From: Chloroflexota bacterium
GTDB taxonomy: Bacteria > Chloroflexota > Anaerolineae > Promineifilales > Promineifilaceae
Direction of reading: 5' to 3'
DNA length: 61,617 bases
Assembly: GCA_029559155.1 (NCBI GenBank)
Contig: JAKQCM010000418.1
Span: 1 to 61,617, forward strand
Both the position numbers and the translations under genes were made by a program. The notes beneath the pieces were generated by a model. It was not told where the DNA came from and ran no database searches. It was given only the letters and a program-made list of their open reading frames with translations. Shown in pieces: positions 44,132 through 51,945 of this stretch (its first letter is position 1; the number at the start of each line of letters is the position of its first letter).

Positions 44132-44281
44132 ATGTTATTTTTACAACGTGAAGATGGTCAAGGTTTGGTAGAATATGCATTGGTGCTCGTTTTGGTGGCT
44201 GTTGTCATCATCGCCATTCTGACCCTGTTGGGACCCCAGATTGGTAATGTTTTCAGCCGAATCACCAGCGGCCTCGGATAG
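44132..44281 (+). CDS. flp: Flp/Fap-type pilin
   Basis: A 49-residue protein missed by length cut-offs: a six-residue leader, then EDGQGLVEYALVLVLVAVVII and a short polar tail. The G-x4-E-Y motif (G, QGLV, EY) is the Flp prepilin cleavage site, so processing is expected between Gly9 and Gln10. This leaves a pilin of about 40 residues that is almost all one hydrophobic helix. GGAGG lies 9 bp before ATG. It is followed by a strong terminator, so it can be made in excess over the Tad machinery genes downstream. No prepilin peptidase gene is in the window. Confidence 0.9.
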   Translation: MLFLQREDGQGLVEYALVLVLVAVVIIAILTLLGPQIGNVFSRITSGLG

Positions 44282-44325
44282 TCCAAGATTTCATATCGTC
44301 AGATTGTTGATTAGTATTTAGTTTG

Positions 44326-44361
44326 AAACAGGATCCTGTCTAATAACAGGATCCTGTTTTT
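44326..44361 (+). terminator. Rho-independent terminator after flp
   Basis: AAACAGGATCCTGT (44326-44339) and ACAGGATCCTGTTTTT (44346-44361) pair around CTAATA. Each arm is itself a palindrome (ACAGGATCCTGT), so two alternative folds are possible. Confidence 0.85.
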
Positions 44362-44484
44362 ATTTGTCTGTTAGGCAATGCAGCCTGACTACGGTACAAT
44401 TCTTTTGTGCTGCATTATGACCTTCTCTGCTATTTTCGCCACGAGCACCCAGGAATACTAGGTTAAAATACCCATTTGCTTCTA

Positions 44485-44512
44485 TTGACAATACTAAGGA
44501 TCATAGTAAGAT
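44485..44512 (+). promoter_or_regulatory. Possible promoter in the flp-tadZ gap
   Basis: TTGACA at 44485-44490, 16-bp spacer, weak -10 TAAGAT at 44507-44512, about 180 bp before tadZ. The rest of the 330-bp gap (44362-44695) is AT-rich and shows no gene. Confidence 0.4.
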
Positions 44513-44695
44513 GATTTTAGTTAACTTGGCAAATGATTAACGGGTATCTTTTAACATATGGGATCTTGCTTGTTTACCCAGATTAGATTTAACCCCATTT
44601 TGTCACTGTTCCAAGTGAGCAAGTCTTTGATGCCTGTCTGGTATGTTGCCAGTGATTGTTGTTGCCTTAAATCAAACTAACCTATTGGAACGATA

Positions 44696-45964
44696 ATGTC
44701 AGAAACTATTCGTGTATTAATTGTTGATGATTTGCCAGAGACGCGAGAGAACGTCCGAAAGTTGTTGCAGTTTGAGTCTGATATTGAGGTGATCGGTCAA
44801 GCGGGAACTGGTGAGCAAGCTGTTGATATGGCTCAGGAACATCGACCGGATATCATCTTAATGGATATTAATATGCCGGGTATTGATGGCATAGGAGCCA
44901 GCCAGAAGATATCCGAGTTAGTGCCGACGACGCAAATAATCATTATGTCGGTACAAAGTGATTCTGATTACTTGCGACGAGCAATGCTTGCGGGTGCACG
45001 TGATTTCTTGACGAAGCCTTTTGGTGGTGATGAATTGGTGGCTGCGGTTCGCCGTGTTCATGCGAAAAGACCTGTGATACGAACGGGGTCTCAGCCGATG
45101 CAAACGGCCGTGCGGGCAGGTTCTTCGCAAACGGCCGTTGCTCCAGTGAGAGGGCACATGTTAGCCGTTTTTAGCCCGAAAGGAGGTAGTGGCTGTACTA
45201 CCCTGGCTATTAACATGGCGATCTCATTAGCCTCAAGCGACCACCGAACAATATTAGTCGATGGCAGTCTGCAATTTGGCGATGTCGCTGTCATGCTAAA
45301 CATGAAACCCGTGACAAGTGTTGTCGACTTAAGTGCGCGTGATAGCGAGATTGACGCTGATTTAATCAACAGCGTCGTACAGGTCCATCGAAGTGGTTTG
45401 CATGTTCTGATGTCCCCTCCGCGCCCAGAAATGGCAGATGTCGTTACAGAAGCCAGCTTAAAAGTATTATGGGCCAGCTTGCGGCAGATTTACGACTACA
45501 TCATCGTAGACACAACATCCAGCCTTAATGATATTGCCTTATCGATATTGGATGAAGCAGATCGTATTTTGTTGGTCACGCAACAGAATTTGCCCAGCTT
45601 AAAAAATGTCAGCCGTTTTTTTGATTTGGCCCAGAGTTTAGAATATCAACAGAAAAAAGTTTGGCTTGTAGTAAACCGACTGTCCACGAAACAGGGTATT
45701 TCTGTGAAAGATATTAGCGAAACGCTAAAACGACCTGTTTTAATGACTATTCCCGAAGATGATTTAACAGTCAGTTCAGCAATTGATCAAGGCGTTCCCA
45801 TTATCCTCGGTTCAAATAAGAAGAAACCGGTTGGTCTGGCGCTTGTCAAGCTGGCTGAAACGGTAGCTCAAGAATTAGGTAAAGAAAAAGTAGACGGCGC
45901 AAACGGTCATGCAGAAAAAGCAGATACCAGTGGATTGTTTGGACGCCTATTCGGCAAACGGTAA
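44696..45964 (+). CDS. tadZ: TadZ/CpaE-like pilus assembly ATPase with intact receiver domain
   Basis: A 422-residue protein. Residues 1-125 are a receiver domain with VLIVDDLPETRENV, phosphate-accepting Asp in IILMDINMPGIDG, and Lys in DFLTKPFGGDEL; many CpaE proteins have lost these residues. From about 155 comes a ParA/MinD-type ATPase: the deviant Walker A is FSPKGGSGCTTLAIN, keeping the first signature lysine but with Cys where the second would be. Then LVDGSLQFGDVAVML and YDYIIVDTTSSL follow. TadZ places the Tad machine in the cell. The C-terminus (GLFGRLFGKR) may be a membrane-binding amphipathic helix. Confidence 0.9.
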   Translation: MSETIRVLIVDDLPETRENVRKLLQFESDIEVIGQAGTGEQAVDMAQEHRPDIILMDINMPGIDGIGASQKISELVPTTQIIIMSVQSDSDYLRRAMLAGARDFLTKPFGGDELVAAVRRVHAKRPVIRTGSQPMQTAVRAGSSQTAVAPVRGHMLAVFSPKGGSGCTTLAINMAISLASSDHRTILVDGSLQFGDVAVMLNMKPVTSVVDLSARDSEIDADLINSVVQVHRSGLHVLMSPPRPEMADVVTEASLKVLWASLRQIYDYIIVDTTSSLNDIALSILDEADRILLVTQQNLPSLKNVSRFFDLAQSLEYQQKKVWLVVNRLSTKQGISVKDISETLKRPVLMTIPEDDLTVSSAIDQGVPIILGSNKKKPVGLALVKLAETVAQELGKEKVDGANGHAEKADTSGLFGRLFGKR

Positions 45965-45979
45965 GGTGGAGGTTAAGCG

Positions 45980-47365
45980 GTGTCTCTTTTAAAACGAATT
46001 GAACAAAATCAACAACAACCCGCACCAACAGAAGCTCAATCTTCCAAGTTGCAAGAATTGCGAGTTAAGCGGTCGTCTCCGGCGGTCGGCTCGCGAGATG
46101 CTTACGTTGAGTTGAAGAATCGTATCCAACAAAAGTTAATATCTGAATTAGACCCAGGCATGGATATTACCCAGACGGCTGAAGTGCGAGCGACTATTCG
46201 GGAAATGTTCGAGACAATGCTTGAAGAAGAGAGTATCGTTCTCACCCGAAACGAAAAGCGGCGTTTGTTCGAATCCATTGTTGCCGAAATTCTGGGGTAC
46301 GGCCCACTTGAACAATTTTTGCAAACCGATGGCATTACCGAAATTATGGTAAACGGACCGGAGCATGTTTATATTGAATCAAGTGGTAAATTGCAACGGA
46401 CAAACGTCACATTTGAAGACAACGATCACCTGCTGCGAATTATCGATCGTATTGTAGCCCCACTGGGACGTCGTATCGACGAGGGTTCTCCAATGGTTGA
46501 CGCGCGTTTACCGGATGGTTCTCGTGTCAACGCAGTGGTTCCTCCCATTTCTTTGAATGGCGCATCTTTAACTATTCGTGTGTTTTCTAAAATCCCATTT
46601 ACGGTTGAAAATCTGATCGAGTTCGGCAGTATTACTCCTGAAGCAGTCGAATTCTTGCGAGCGTGTGTGATCGCCAAGTTGAACGTTTTGGTGTCCGGAG
46701 GCACGGGTTCCGGTAAAACAACGCTTCTAAACATCCTTTCGAGTTTTATTCCTGATGGGGAGCGAATTGTAACAATAGAAAACGCGGCTGAACTGCAATT
46801 GCGCCAGGAACATGTGGTGACATTGGAATCGCGTTCAGCAAACGTGGAAGGGCGAGGGGCTGTTACCATTCAAGATCTCGTGATCAACTCTTTGCGTATG
46901 CGCCCTGACCGAATCATCGTTGGAGAGGTTCGAGGTGGTGAGGCCTTAGACATGTTGCAGGCGATGAACACGGGCCACGATGGCAGCATGACGACGGGAC
47001 ATGCCAACAGTACACGAGATATGTTATCTCGTTTGGAGACAATGGTGTTGATGGCGGGTATGGATTTGCCCCATCGAGCTATTCGAGAGCAGGTTGCTTC
47101 GGCTATTCATTTGATTGTTCATCAAGATCGCATGCGTGATGGTACGCGAAAGGTCATGTCCATTAGTGAAATCCAGGGTATGGAAGGTGATGTTATTACC
47201 ACTTCCGAAATTTTCCGGTTTGAACAAACGAGTATTGAAGATGGCAAAGTGATTGGGCGTTTACGTCCTACGGGCTTACGTCCTAAGTTTATGTGGAAAA
47301 TTCAGGAAGCAGGTATTATGCTGCCGCCATCTATTTTCGGGATTGGCGCGCGCAATCGGCGTTAA
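45980..47365 (+). CDS. tadA: Tad pilus secretion ATPase
   Basis: The 461-residue protein belongs to the type II/IV secretion ATPase family (CpaF/TadA) and powers Flp pilus assembly. Motifs: GYGPLEQFLQTDGITEIMVNG in the N-terminal domain, RIDEGSPMVDARLPDGSRVNAV, Walker A VSGGTGSGKTTLLNIL (about 240), RIVTIENAAELQL (Asp box variant), LRMRPDRIIVGEVRGGEALDMLQAMNTGHDGSMTTGHAN (Walker B and His box). The GTG start has GGTGGAGG upstream, 15 bp after tadZ. Confidence 0.95.
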   Translation: MSLLKRIEQNQQQPAPTEAQSSKLQELRVKRSSPAVGSRDAYVELKNRIQQKLISELDPGMDITQTAEVRATIREMFETMLEEESIVLTRNEKRRLFESIVAEILGYGPLEQFLQTDGITEIMVNGPEHVYIESSGKLQRTNVTFEDNDHLLRIIDRIVAPLGRRIDEGSPMVDARLPDGSRVNAVVPPISLNGASLTIRVFSKIPFTVENLIEFGSITPEAVEFLRACVIAKLNVLVSGGTGSGKTTLLNILSSFIPDGERIVTIENAAELQLRQEHVVTLESRSANVEGRGAVTIQDLVINSLRMRPDRIIVGEVRGGEALDMLQAMNTGHDGSMTTGHANSTRDMLSRLETMVLMAGMDLPHRAIREQVASAIHLIVHQDRMRDGTRKVMSISEIQGMEGDVITTSEIFRFEQTSIEDGKVIGRLRPTGLRPKFMWKIQEAGIMLPPSIFGIGARNRR

Positions 47366-47388
47366 GCGTTGAAAAGGAGCAAATTATT

Positions 47389-48384
47389 GTGTCTCCCGTA
47401 ATTTTGATCATATTAGCTGGCGCTTCTTTATTGGTGGTATTTGGAGCTGGCATTGCGCTGGTGACAAGTGGCGGTCGGGGAAATGTCGATAAACGTCTTG
47501 AGCAATTTGTGGGCGCTACGGACGTTGTAGATGTGGTTGAGGAAATTGAGGCAGACAAGGGCGACGACCTGGCGGATAAATTGGATACCGCGCTGTCGGG
47601 CCGAGGTTTTTTTGCGCCGACAAAAGAGCGTATCGCCAAAGCGGATGTGAAACTTCGTGTTAGCGAGTACGTTGTTCTAGTTGTATTGAGCGCTATAGGC
47701 CTGGGGCTTGCCGGCTATTTTTTGATGCATCGCAGCATTTTGATGGGTGTCATTGGCGCGATAGTGGGGCTTCAATTACCGAAATATTATATTTCTTATT
47801 CGGCTAGCAAGCGGATGCGTGCGTTTGACAATCAACTCAGTGACACTTTGAATTTGTGGGTGAATGCATTGCGATCCGGTTATAGTGTATTACAGGGTAT
47901 GGAGGCTATTGCGACTGAATTGCCGCCGCCCGTTTCCAGAGAATTTGAGCGAGTGGTACAGGAAGTTCGTTTGGGGTTGGGTTTGGAAGAGGCTCTGGCG
48001 AACATGTACCGACGAGTGCCTAGTGAAGACCTGGATTTGATTATTACGGCCGTTAACATCCAGCGGGAAGTAGGCGGTAACCTGGCCGAAATCTTAGACA
48101 CGATTAGCTTTACCATTCGTGAACGCGTGCGTATTAAAGGTGAAATTCGCACGCTAACTGCTCAAGGCCGCATTTCCGGCTGGGTTGTGGGTTTACTACC
48201 CCTGGCGTTATCTGGCGTTCTTTACGCCATCAATGGTGAATACATGGCCCAGTTGTGGGAAAAAGATAAACCCTGGGTCCTGGAACCATTTTTGCCTTGT
48301 GGGTGGTTGGTAATTGGCAGTGGTCTATTTATGATGTTAATGGGTATATTGGCAATTAGGAAAATTGTAGATATCGAGGTTTAG
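47389..48384 (+). CDS. tadB: Tad pilus inner-membrane protein TadB
   Basis: 331 residues starting at GTG 47389 (VSPVILIILAG), which has AAAAGGAGC 8 bp upstream; a frame open from 47293 overlaps tadA and is rejected. There is an N-terminal membrane helix, two helices around residues 95-135, the type II secretion F domain (LNLWVNALRSGYSVLQGMEAIA, PPVSREFERVVQEVRLGLGLEEALANM, DLIITAVNIQREVGGNLAEILD) and C-terminal helices. TadB and TadC form the membrane platform acted on by TadA. Confidence 0.92.
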   Translation: MSPVILIILAGASLLVVFGAGIALVTSGGRGNVDKRLEQFVGATDVVDVVEEIEADKGDDLADKLDTALSGRGFFAPTKERIAKADVKLRVSEYVVLVVLSAIGLGLAGYFLMHRSILMGVIGAIVGLQLPKYYISYSASKRMRAFDNQLSDTLNLWVNALRSGYSVLQGMEAIATELPPPVSREFERVVQEVRLGLGLEEALANMYRRVPSEDLDLIITAVNIQREVGGNLAEILDTISFTIRERVRIKGEIRTLTAQGRISGWVVGLLPLALSGVLYAINGEYMAQLWEKDKPWVLEPFLPCGWLVIGSGLFMMLMGILAIRKIVDIEV

Positions 48385-48453
48385 GGCAAAAAGGTGAAAT
48401 CGATTGCGAAATGCTTTTGTTTCACGAGAACCGATGAATAACGGAGAAAAAAG

Positions 48454-49395
48454 ATGCCTATCTTATTCTTAGTCGTAATTGCCATTGTCGCTATCTTCAT
48501 TATTGGCGCAAGCGTCCTGCTGCTGCGCCGTTCGGAAGAAGATCCGTTGACCGCGCGCATTGATGAATTTGCGGCGCGAGAAGAATTGGTTTCGATTGAG
48601 GACATCGAATTGTCGATGCCCATAACCGATCGTATTTTTGTGCCAATTGTTAGAAGAATCAGCGACTTTGTCATTCGCTTCACCCCTCAAACTACACTAG
48701 AACGCACAACCAGACAGTTGCAACTGGCCGGTAACCCACGAAACATGTCTGCAGCTGAGTTTTGGATTGTGCGCGGCCTGGCAACTGTGGTTCTGGGCGG
48801 CTTGGTGTTTCTCATGATGACGCGTAACGGCGCAGAACCTACCAAGCGTATTTTATATGCTTTAGGCGGCGCGGCGTTGGGTAATTATTTACCGGCTATG
48901 TTTCTGCGTTCCATGGTCGATCGACGGAAACAAAGCATTCTAAAAAAGCTGCCAGACGCGCTCGACTTGATGACGATTTGTGTTGACGCTGGCTTAACCT
49001 TTAACGCAGCAATGCAAAAAGTGAGCGAAAAATGGGACGATCCACTCTCGGATGAGTTTGGGCGGGTTATTTACGAAATGCAACTTGGAAAATCCCGCAG
49101 GCAAGCGCTTAAAGATATGTCAGAACGCACAGATGTGCCTGATGTGACCAGTTTTATTGCCGCCGTCTTGCAAGCAGAACAACTTGGCGTAGGGATTGGT
49201 AAGGTTCTGCGGATTCAATCGGAGCAAATGCGTGTGCGCCGACGGCAGCGAGCTGAAGAACGCGCCCAGCAAGCGCCGGTAAAAATGACGTTCCCGCTTG
49301 TATTCCTGATTTTCCCCTCTATTTTTATTGTGTTATTAGGTCCGGCAGGTATTCAGGTGGCGCGCAGCGAAGCCCTTAAGGGTCTGACAGGCTGA
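48454..49395 (+). CDS. tadC: Tad pilus inner-membrane protein TadC
   Basis: 313 residues with one N-terminal helix, a pair near 105-145, and the T2SSF domain (ILKKLPDALDLMTICVDAGLTFNAAMQKVSEKWDDPL, GRVIYEMQLGKSRRQALKDMSERTDVPDVTSFIAAVLQAEQLGVGIGKVL) ending in a membrane segment (MTFPLVFLIFPSIFIVLLGPAG). ACGGAGA lies upstream of ATG. It is the last Tad gene present. TadE/F pseudopilins, a prepilin peptidase, CpaB and a secretin are not here. Lack of a secretin fits a cell without a classic outer membrane. Confidence 0.92.
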   Translation: MPILFLVVIAIVAIFIIGASVLLLRRSEEDPLTARIDEFAAREELVSIEDIELSMPITDRIFVPIVRRISDFVIRFTPQTTLERTTRQLQLAGNPRNMSAAEFWIVRGLATVVLGGLVFLMMTRNGAEPTKRILYALGGAALGNYLPAMFLRSMVDRRKQSILKKLPDALDLMTICVDAGLTFNAAMQKVSEKWDDPLSDEFGRVIYEMQLGKSRRQALKDMSERTDVPDVTSFIAAVLQAEQLGVGIGKVLRIQSEQMRVRRRQRAEERAQQAPVKMTFPLVFLIFPSIFIVLLGPAGIQVARSEALKGLTG

Positions 49396-49468
49396 GATTT
49401 GAAGCGGCAGCAATAGATTGCTGTCTTACGTATTTATAGGCGAATCATTGTCAACCGGAGATATCAAC

Positions 49469-50185
49469 ATGTCGCCTGCATCCTGGCTTGGGCAAGTCAG
49501 GAATCTGACCAATCACTTAGTTAACTTTGTCTTTCCACCGGTTTGTGTTAATTGCCAGAAGGTGGGAGAACTCTTGTGCGCGGATTGTTGGGCAAAAATC
49601 CCGTGGGTTTGTGAGCCGATTTGTCCGGCGTGTGGCCGAATATTACAAAAGTCTATCGCTCTTTGTGCAGTCTGCCAGCGTCAGCCTTTGTCACTTAAAC
49701 AAGTGCGCACGGCCGTTGTCTTCGACACCATCATTCCCCACATCATCCACCAAATGAAATATAACAATGCTTTTGCTTTGGCCGGTCCGTTAGCCGACAT
49801 GATGGCCAAGGCATGGCCCACCTGGCAGTGCCCAGTTGACCTGGTTATCCCCATCCCCTTACACGCCCAGCGGCAAAAAAAACGTGGTTATAACCAATCC
49901 GAGCTCATTGTGAATCATTTTTCTGAGCAGGTCGGATTGGCACATAATGCCCATAGCCTACAGCGCGTTCGATCCACACCCCCGCAGGTTGGTTTGGATG
50001 CGGAAGCCCGGCGCTCTAATGTGTCAGGGGCTTTTGCGGTTAAAGATCAAGATATAATAGGTAAAAATATTCTTTTAGTGGATGATGTTTGCACAACAGG
50101 AGCAACCCTTTCTGCTGCGGCCGAGGCATTATTGGCCGCTGGGGCGCATAGCGTATCAGCTTATTGTGTGGCACGGGCCATATAG
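49469..50185 (+). CDS. comF: ComF-family phosphoribosyltransferase-like protein
   Basis: The 238-residue protein starts at ATG 49469 (MSPASWLGQ) with CCGGAGAT upstream. A double zinc ribbon comes first (FPPVCVNCQKVGELLCADCW, ICPACGRILQ, CAVCQ) and the phosphoribosyltransferase-like domain second: LVIPIPLHAQRQKKRGYNQSELI and the PRPP loop ILLVDDVCTTGATLSAAAEAL. ComF proteins are needed for DNA uptake in some bacteria. No other competence gene is adjacent, though Tad pilus genes end 73 bp upstream. Confidence 0.92.
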   Translation: MSPASWLGQVRNLTNHLVNFVFPPVCVNCQKVGELLCADCWAKIPWVCEPICPACGRILQKSIALCAVCQRQPLSLKQVRTAVVFDTIIPHIIHQMKYNNAFALAGPLADMMAKAWPTWQCPVDLVIPIPLHAQRQKKRGYNQSELIVNHFSEQVGLAHNAHSLQRVRSTPPQVGLDAEARRSNVSGAFAVKDQDIIGKNILLVDDVCTTGATLSAAAEALLAAGAHSVSAYCVARAI

Positions 50186-50229
50186 TAGTGGGATAATAAA
50201 CCCCACATTAAATCCGAGGAGAAACTGAG

Positions 50230-50793
50230 ATGGTAGATGTTTCAATACATAGTCACAACTTAGATGTTACACAGAGACTTGAGAATTATGTGGAGAAGAA
50301 AACGGAACGGTTAGACCGCTATATGCCTAATTTGACCGAAATCCGGGTTGATCTCAGTACTGAAAACACACGTAGCGCTGTTGAGCGGCAAGTTGCGCAG
50401 ATCACTATTCGTGATGATCGGGGAACCATCTTACGAGCGGAAGAGCGCAGCAATGATATTTTTGCCGCCATCGATACTGTGGTAGACAAGCTTTATCGGC
50501 AAATCAAACGGTATCGGGGCAAGCGGCAGCGTCGTTGGCGTGGCACCGGAACTGAAGAACAATGGGTAGGCGAACCTTTGCCGGTAGAAGAGGAAGAAGA
50601 GGTAGCAGAACAAACGATTGTGCGTTACAAGCAATTTGCTCTTCAACCAATGTCTACGGAAGAAGCCATCGAGCAGATGGAGCTTTTAGGCCATGACTTT
50701 TTCGTTTTCTTTAACGCCGAAGAAGAGGCCATCAATGTTCTTTATCGCCGGCGCGATGGCAATTATGGCATATTGCAGCCCGATTTAGATTAA
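50230..50793 (+). CDS. hpf: Long-form ribosome hibernation promoting factor
   Basis: The 187-residue protein has an N-terminal S30AE domain (residues 1-95: VSIHSHNLDVTQRLENYVEKKTERLDRYMP, VAQITIRDDRGTILRAEERSNDIFAAIDTVVDKLYRQIKRY) that binds in the decoding centre, an acidic linker (EEEEEVAEQ) and the C-terminal dimerisation domain (KQFALQPMSTEEAIEQMELLGHDFFVFFNAE, INVLYRRRDGNYGIL). The long form makes 100S ribosome dimers in resting cells. GAGGAGAAA stands before the ATG. A strong hairpin follows. Confidence 0.95.
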   Translation: MVDVSIHSHNLDVTQRLENYVEKKTERLDRYMPNLTEIRVDLSTENTRSAVERQVAQITIRDDRGTILRAEERSNDIFAAIDTVVDKLYRQIKRYRGKRQRRWRGTGTEEQWVGEPLPVEEEEEVAEQTIVRYKQFALQPMSTEEAIEQMELLGHDFFVFFNAEEEAINVLYRRRDGNYGILQPDLD

Positions 50794-50803
50794 GGATGGT
50801 TGG

Positions 50804-50846
50804 AACAGGCTTCCTCAGAGCCACAGGCGCGATGAGGAAGCCTGTT
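50804..50846 (+). other. 14-bp perfect hairpin between hpf and the phosphatase gene
   Basis: AACAGGCTTCCTCA at 50804-50817 pairs with TGAGGAAGCCTGTT at 50833-50846 around a 15-nt loop. There is no T-run, so it may be a weak terminator or an RNA processing/stability element. It ends 9 bp before the next start codon and leaves no room for a Shine-Dalgarno site outside the structure. Confidence 0.75.
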
Positions 50847-50855
50847 GATGGTTCT

Positions 50856-51332
50856 ATGGCGCATATTCTGATAGTTTGCACAGCTAATATATGTCGTTCG
50901 CCTGTGGCTGCTGCATTGTTGCGAGACAGATTGCAGCGGCGTGGCTTGAACGATTGGGTGGTTCGATCGGCGGGTACTTGGGCGCAAGAAAAAAGAGGGG
51001 CTTCGCAGTACAGCCTGGAATTGATGGCGCAGCAGGGGCTAGACATCTCGGATCATCAGGCTGAGATGATCGATCGGCGGCACTTGAAAGAAGCTGATTT
51101 GGTGCTTTGCATGGAGACGGGACACGCGGAAGCGCTGCGGGTTGAATTCCCCTGGGCGGCGGATAAAATTTTTTTGATGAGTGAGATGACGGGGAAGAAG
51201 TATAGTATTAGCGATCCATACGGCCGTTCCCGAGATGCTTACGAGTCGATGGTTGTTGAGCTGGTAAAGCTGACGGATGCTGGCCTGGATGAAATTATCA
51301 ACCGCGCCCAGCAACTGGCTGTCCAAAGGTAA
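50856..51332 (+). CDS. Low-molecular-weight protein phosphatase (LMW-PTP/arginine phosphatase type)
   Basis: The 158-residue enzyme has the P-loop CTANICRSP (C-x5-R, about residues 8-16) directly after the first strand MAHILIV and the catalytic aspartate in SDPYGRSRDAY (about residue 120). Thr at the second P-loop position occurs in arginine phosphatases of the YwlE type and in some tyrosine phosphatases, so the target residue is open. A frame from 50796 would translate the upstream hairpin and adds no conserved sequence, so 50856 is preferred. Confidence 0.88.
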   Translation: MAHILIVCTANICRSPVAAALLRDRLQRRGLNDWVVRSAGTWAQEKRGASQYSLELMAQQGLDISDHQAEMIDRRHLKEADLVLCMETGHAEALRVEFPWAADKIFLMSEMTGKKYSISDPYGRSRDAYESMVVELVKLTDAGLDEIINRAQQLAVQR

Positions 51333-51333
51333 C

Positions 51334-51855
51334 TTACCACCCTTCGATAAACTGTGCCCACTCTTCGTGGTTTTCCAAATGTGTGCCGAACCGGTAAACG
51401 GCCGTTGGCGTTGGTTCGGTCGGCTGGCAATGAAGTGGCATACTCACTTCGTCCAACAATTTCCCCCCTTTTTGCCGATTACAAGACGGGCAGGCAGCGA
51501 CCAAATTTTCCCATGAATGAGGGCCACCTAAATGGCGCGGAACCACATGATCAATCGTCAAATGCCGCGATTTACGCCCACAATACTGGCAAGTGTAATT
51601 GTCTCGGCGCAAGACTTCCCGTTTAGACAAAGAAACTCTGGGGCGTGGCCGCCGAATCATAGTGCTGAGTTTGATGACCGAGGGGATTTCAAATTCGGCG
51701 GAGCTGCTGCGTAAGTAGCCACGGCCGTTCATGATAATTTCTGCTTTGCCAGCCAGCACCAACGCCAGCGCTCGCTTAGTGTTGCAGACGTGTAGGGGTT
51801 CAAAGTTCACATTTAGCAAGAGCACAGGCTCATGCAAAAGATCCTCTTTGCTCAT
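51334..51855 (-). CDS. HNH endonuclease family protein
   Basis: 173 residues from MSKEDLLHEP. The first 90 residues (VLLLNVNFEPLHVCNTKRALALVLAGKAEII) form the N-terminal part usual for this widespread chromosomal HNH subfamily. The nuclease core is CQYCG, then HLTIDHVVPRHLGGPHSWENLVAACPSCNRQKGG, with two CxxC zinc pairs and the H-N-H residues intact. Its promoter is so close that the mRNA has almost no leader. It converges on the phosphatase gene with 1 bp between the stop codons. No phage or restriction genes are near, so a defence role is not indicated. Confidence 0.9.
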   Translation of the reverse strand: MSKEDLLHEPVLLLNVNFEPLHVCNTKRALALVLAGKAEIIMNGRGYLRSSSAEFEIPSVIKLSTMIRRPRPRVSLSKREVLRRDNYTCQYCGRKSRHLTIDHVVPRHLGGPHSWENLVAACPSCNRQKGGKLLDEVSMPLHCQPTEPTPTAVYRFGTHLENHEEWAQFIEGW

Positions 51856-51864
51856 GACCAAAGC

Positions 51865-51893
51865 AGTATACAAGGGATAAAAAATTGCGTCAA
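51865..51893 (-). promoter_or_regulatory. Sigma-70 promoter giving a near-leaderless HNH transcript
   Basis: On the minus strand TTGACG (51893-51888), 17-bp spacer, TATACT (51870-51865), then only 9 bp to ATG 51855. The transcript would start at or within a few bases of the start codon. Confidence 0.75.
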
Positions 51894-51945
51894 TCCTGGG
51901 GCCATCAGCATTCTGTTAAAAATTCGTTAAGAGTTGAAAGCCGTC

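Noticed and set aside
51334..51855. HNH protein as part of an anti-phage system
   Set aside because: It belongs to a widespread chromosomal HNH subfamily and its neighbours are housekeeping genes.
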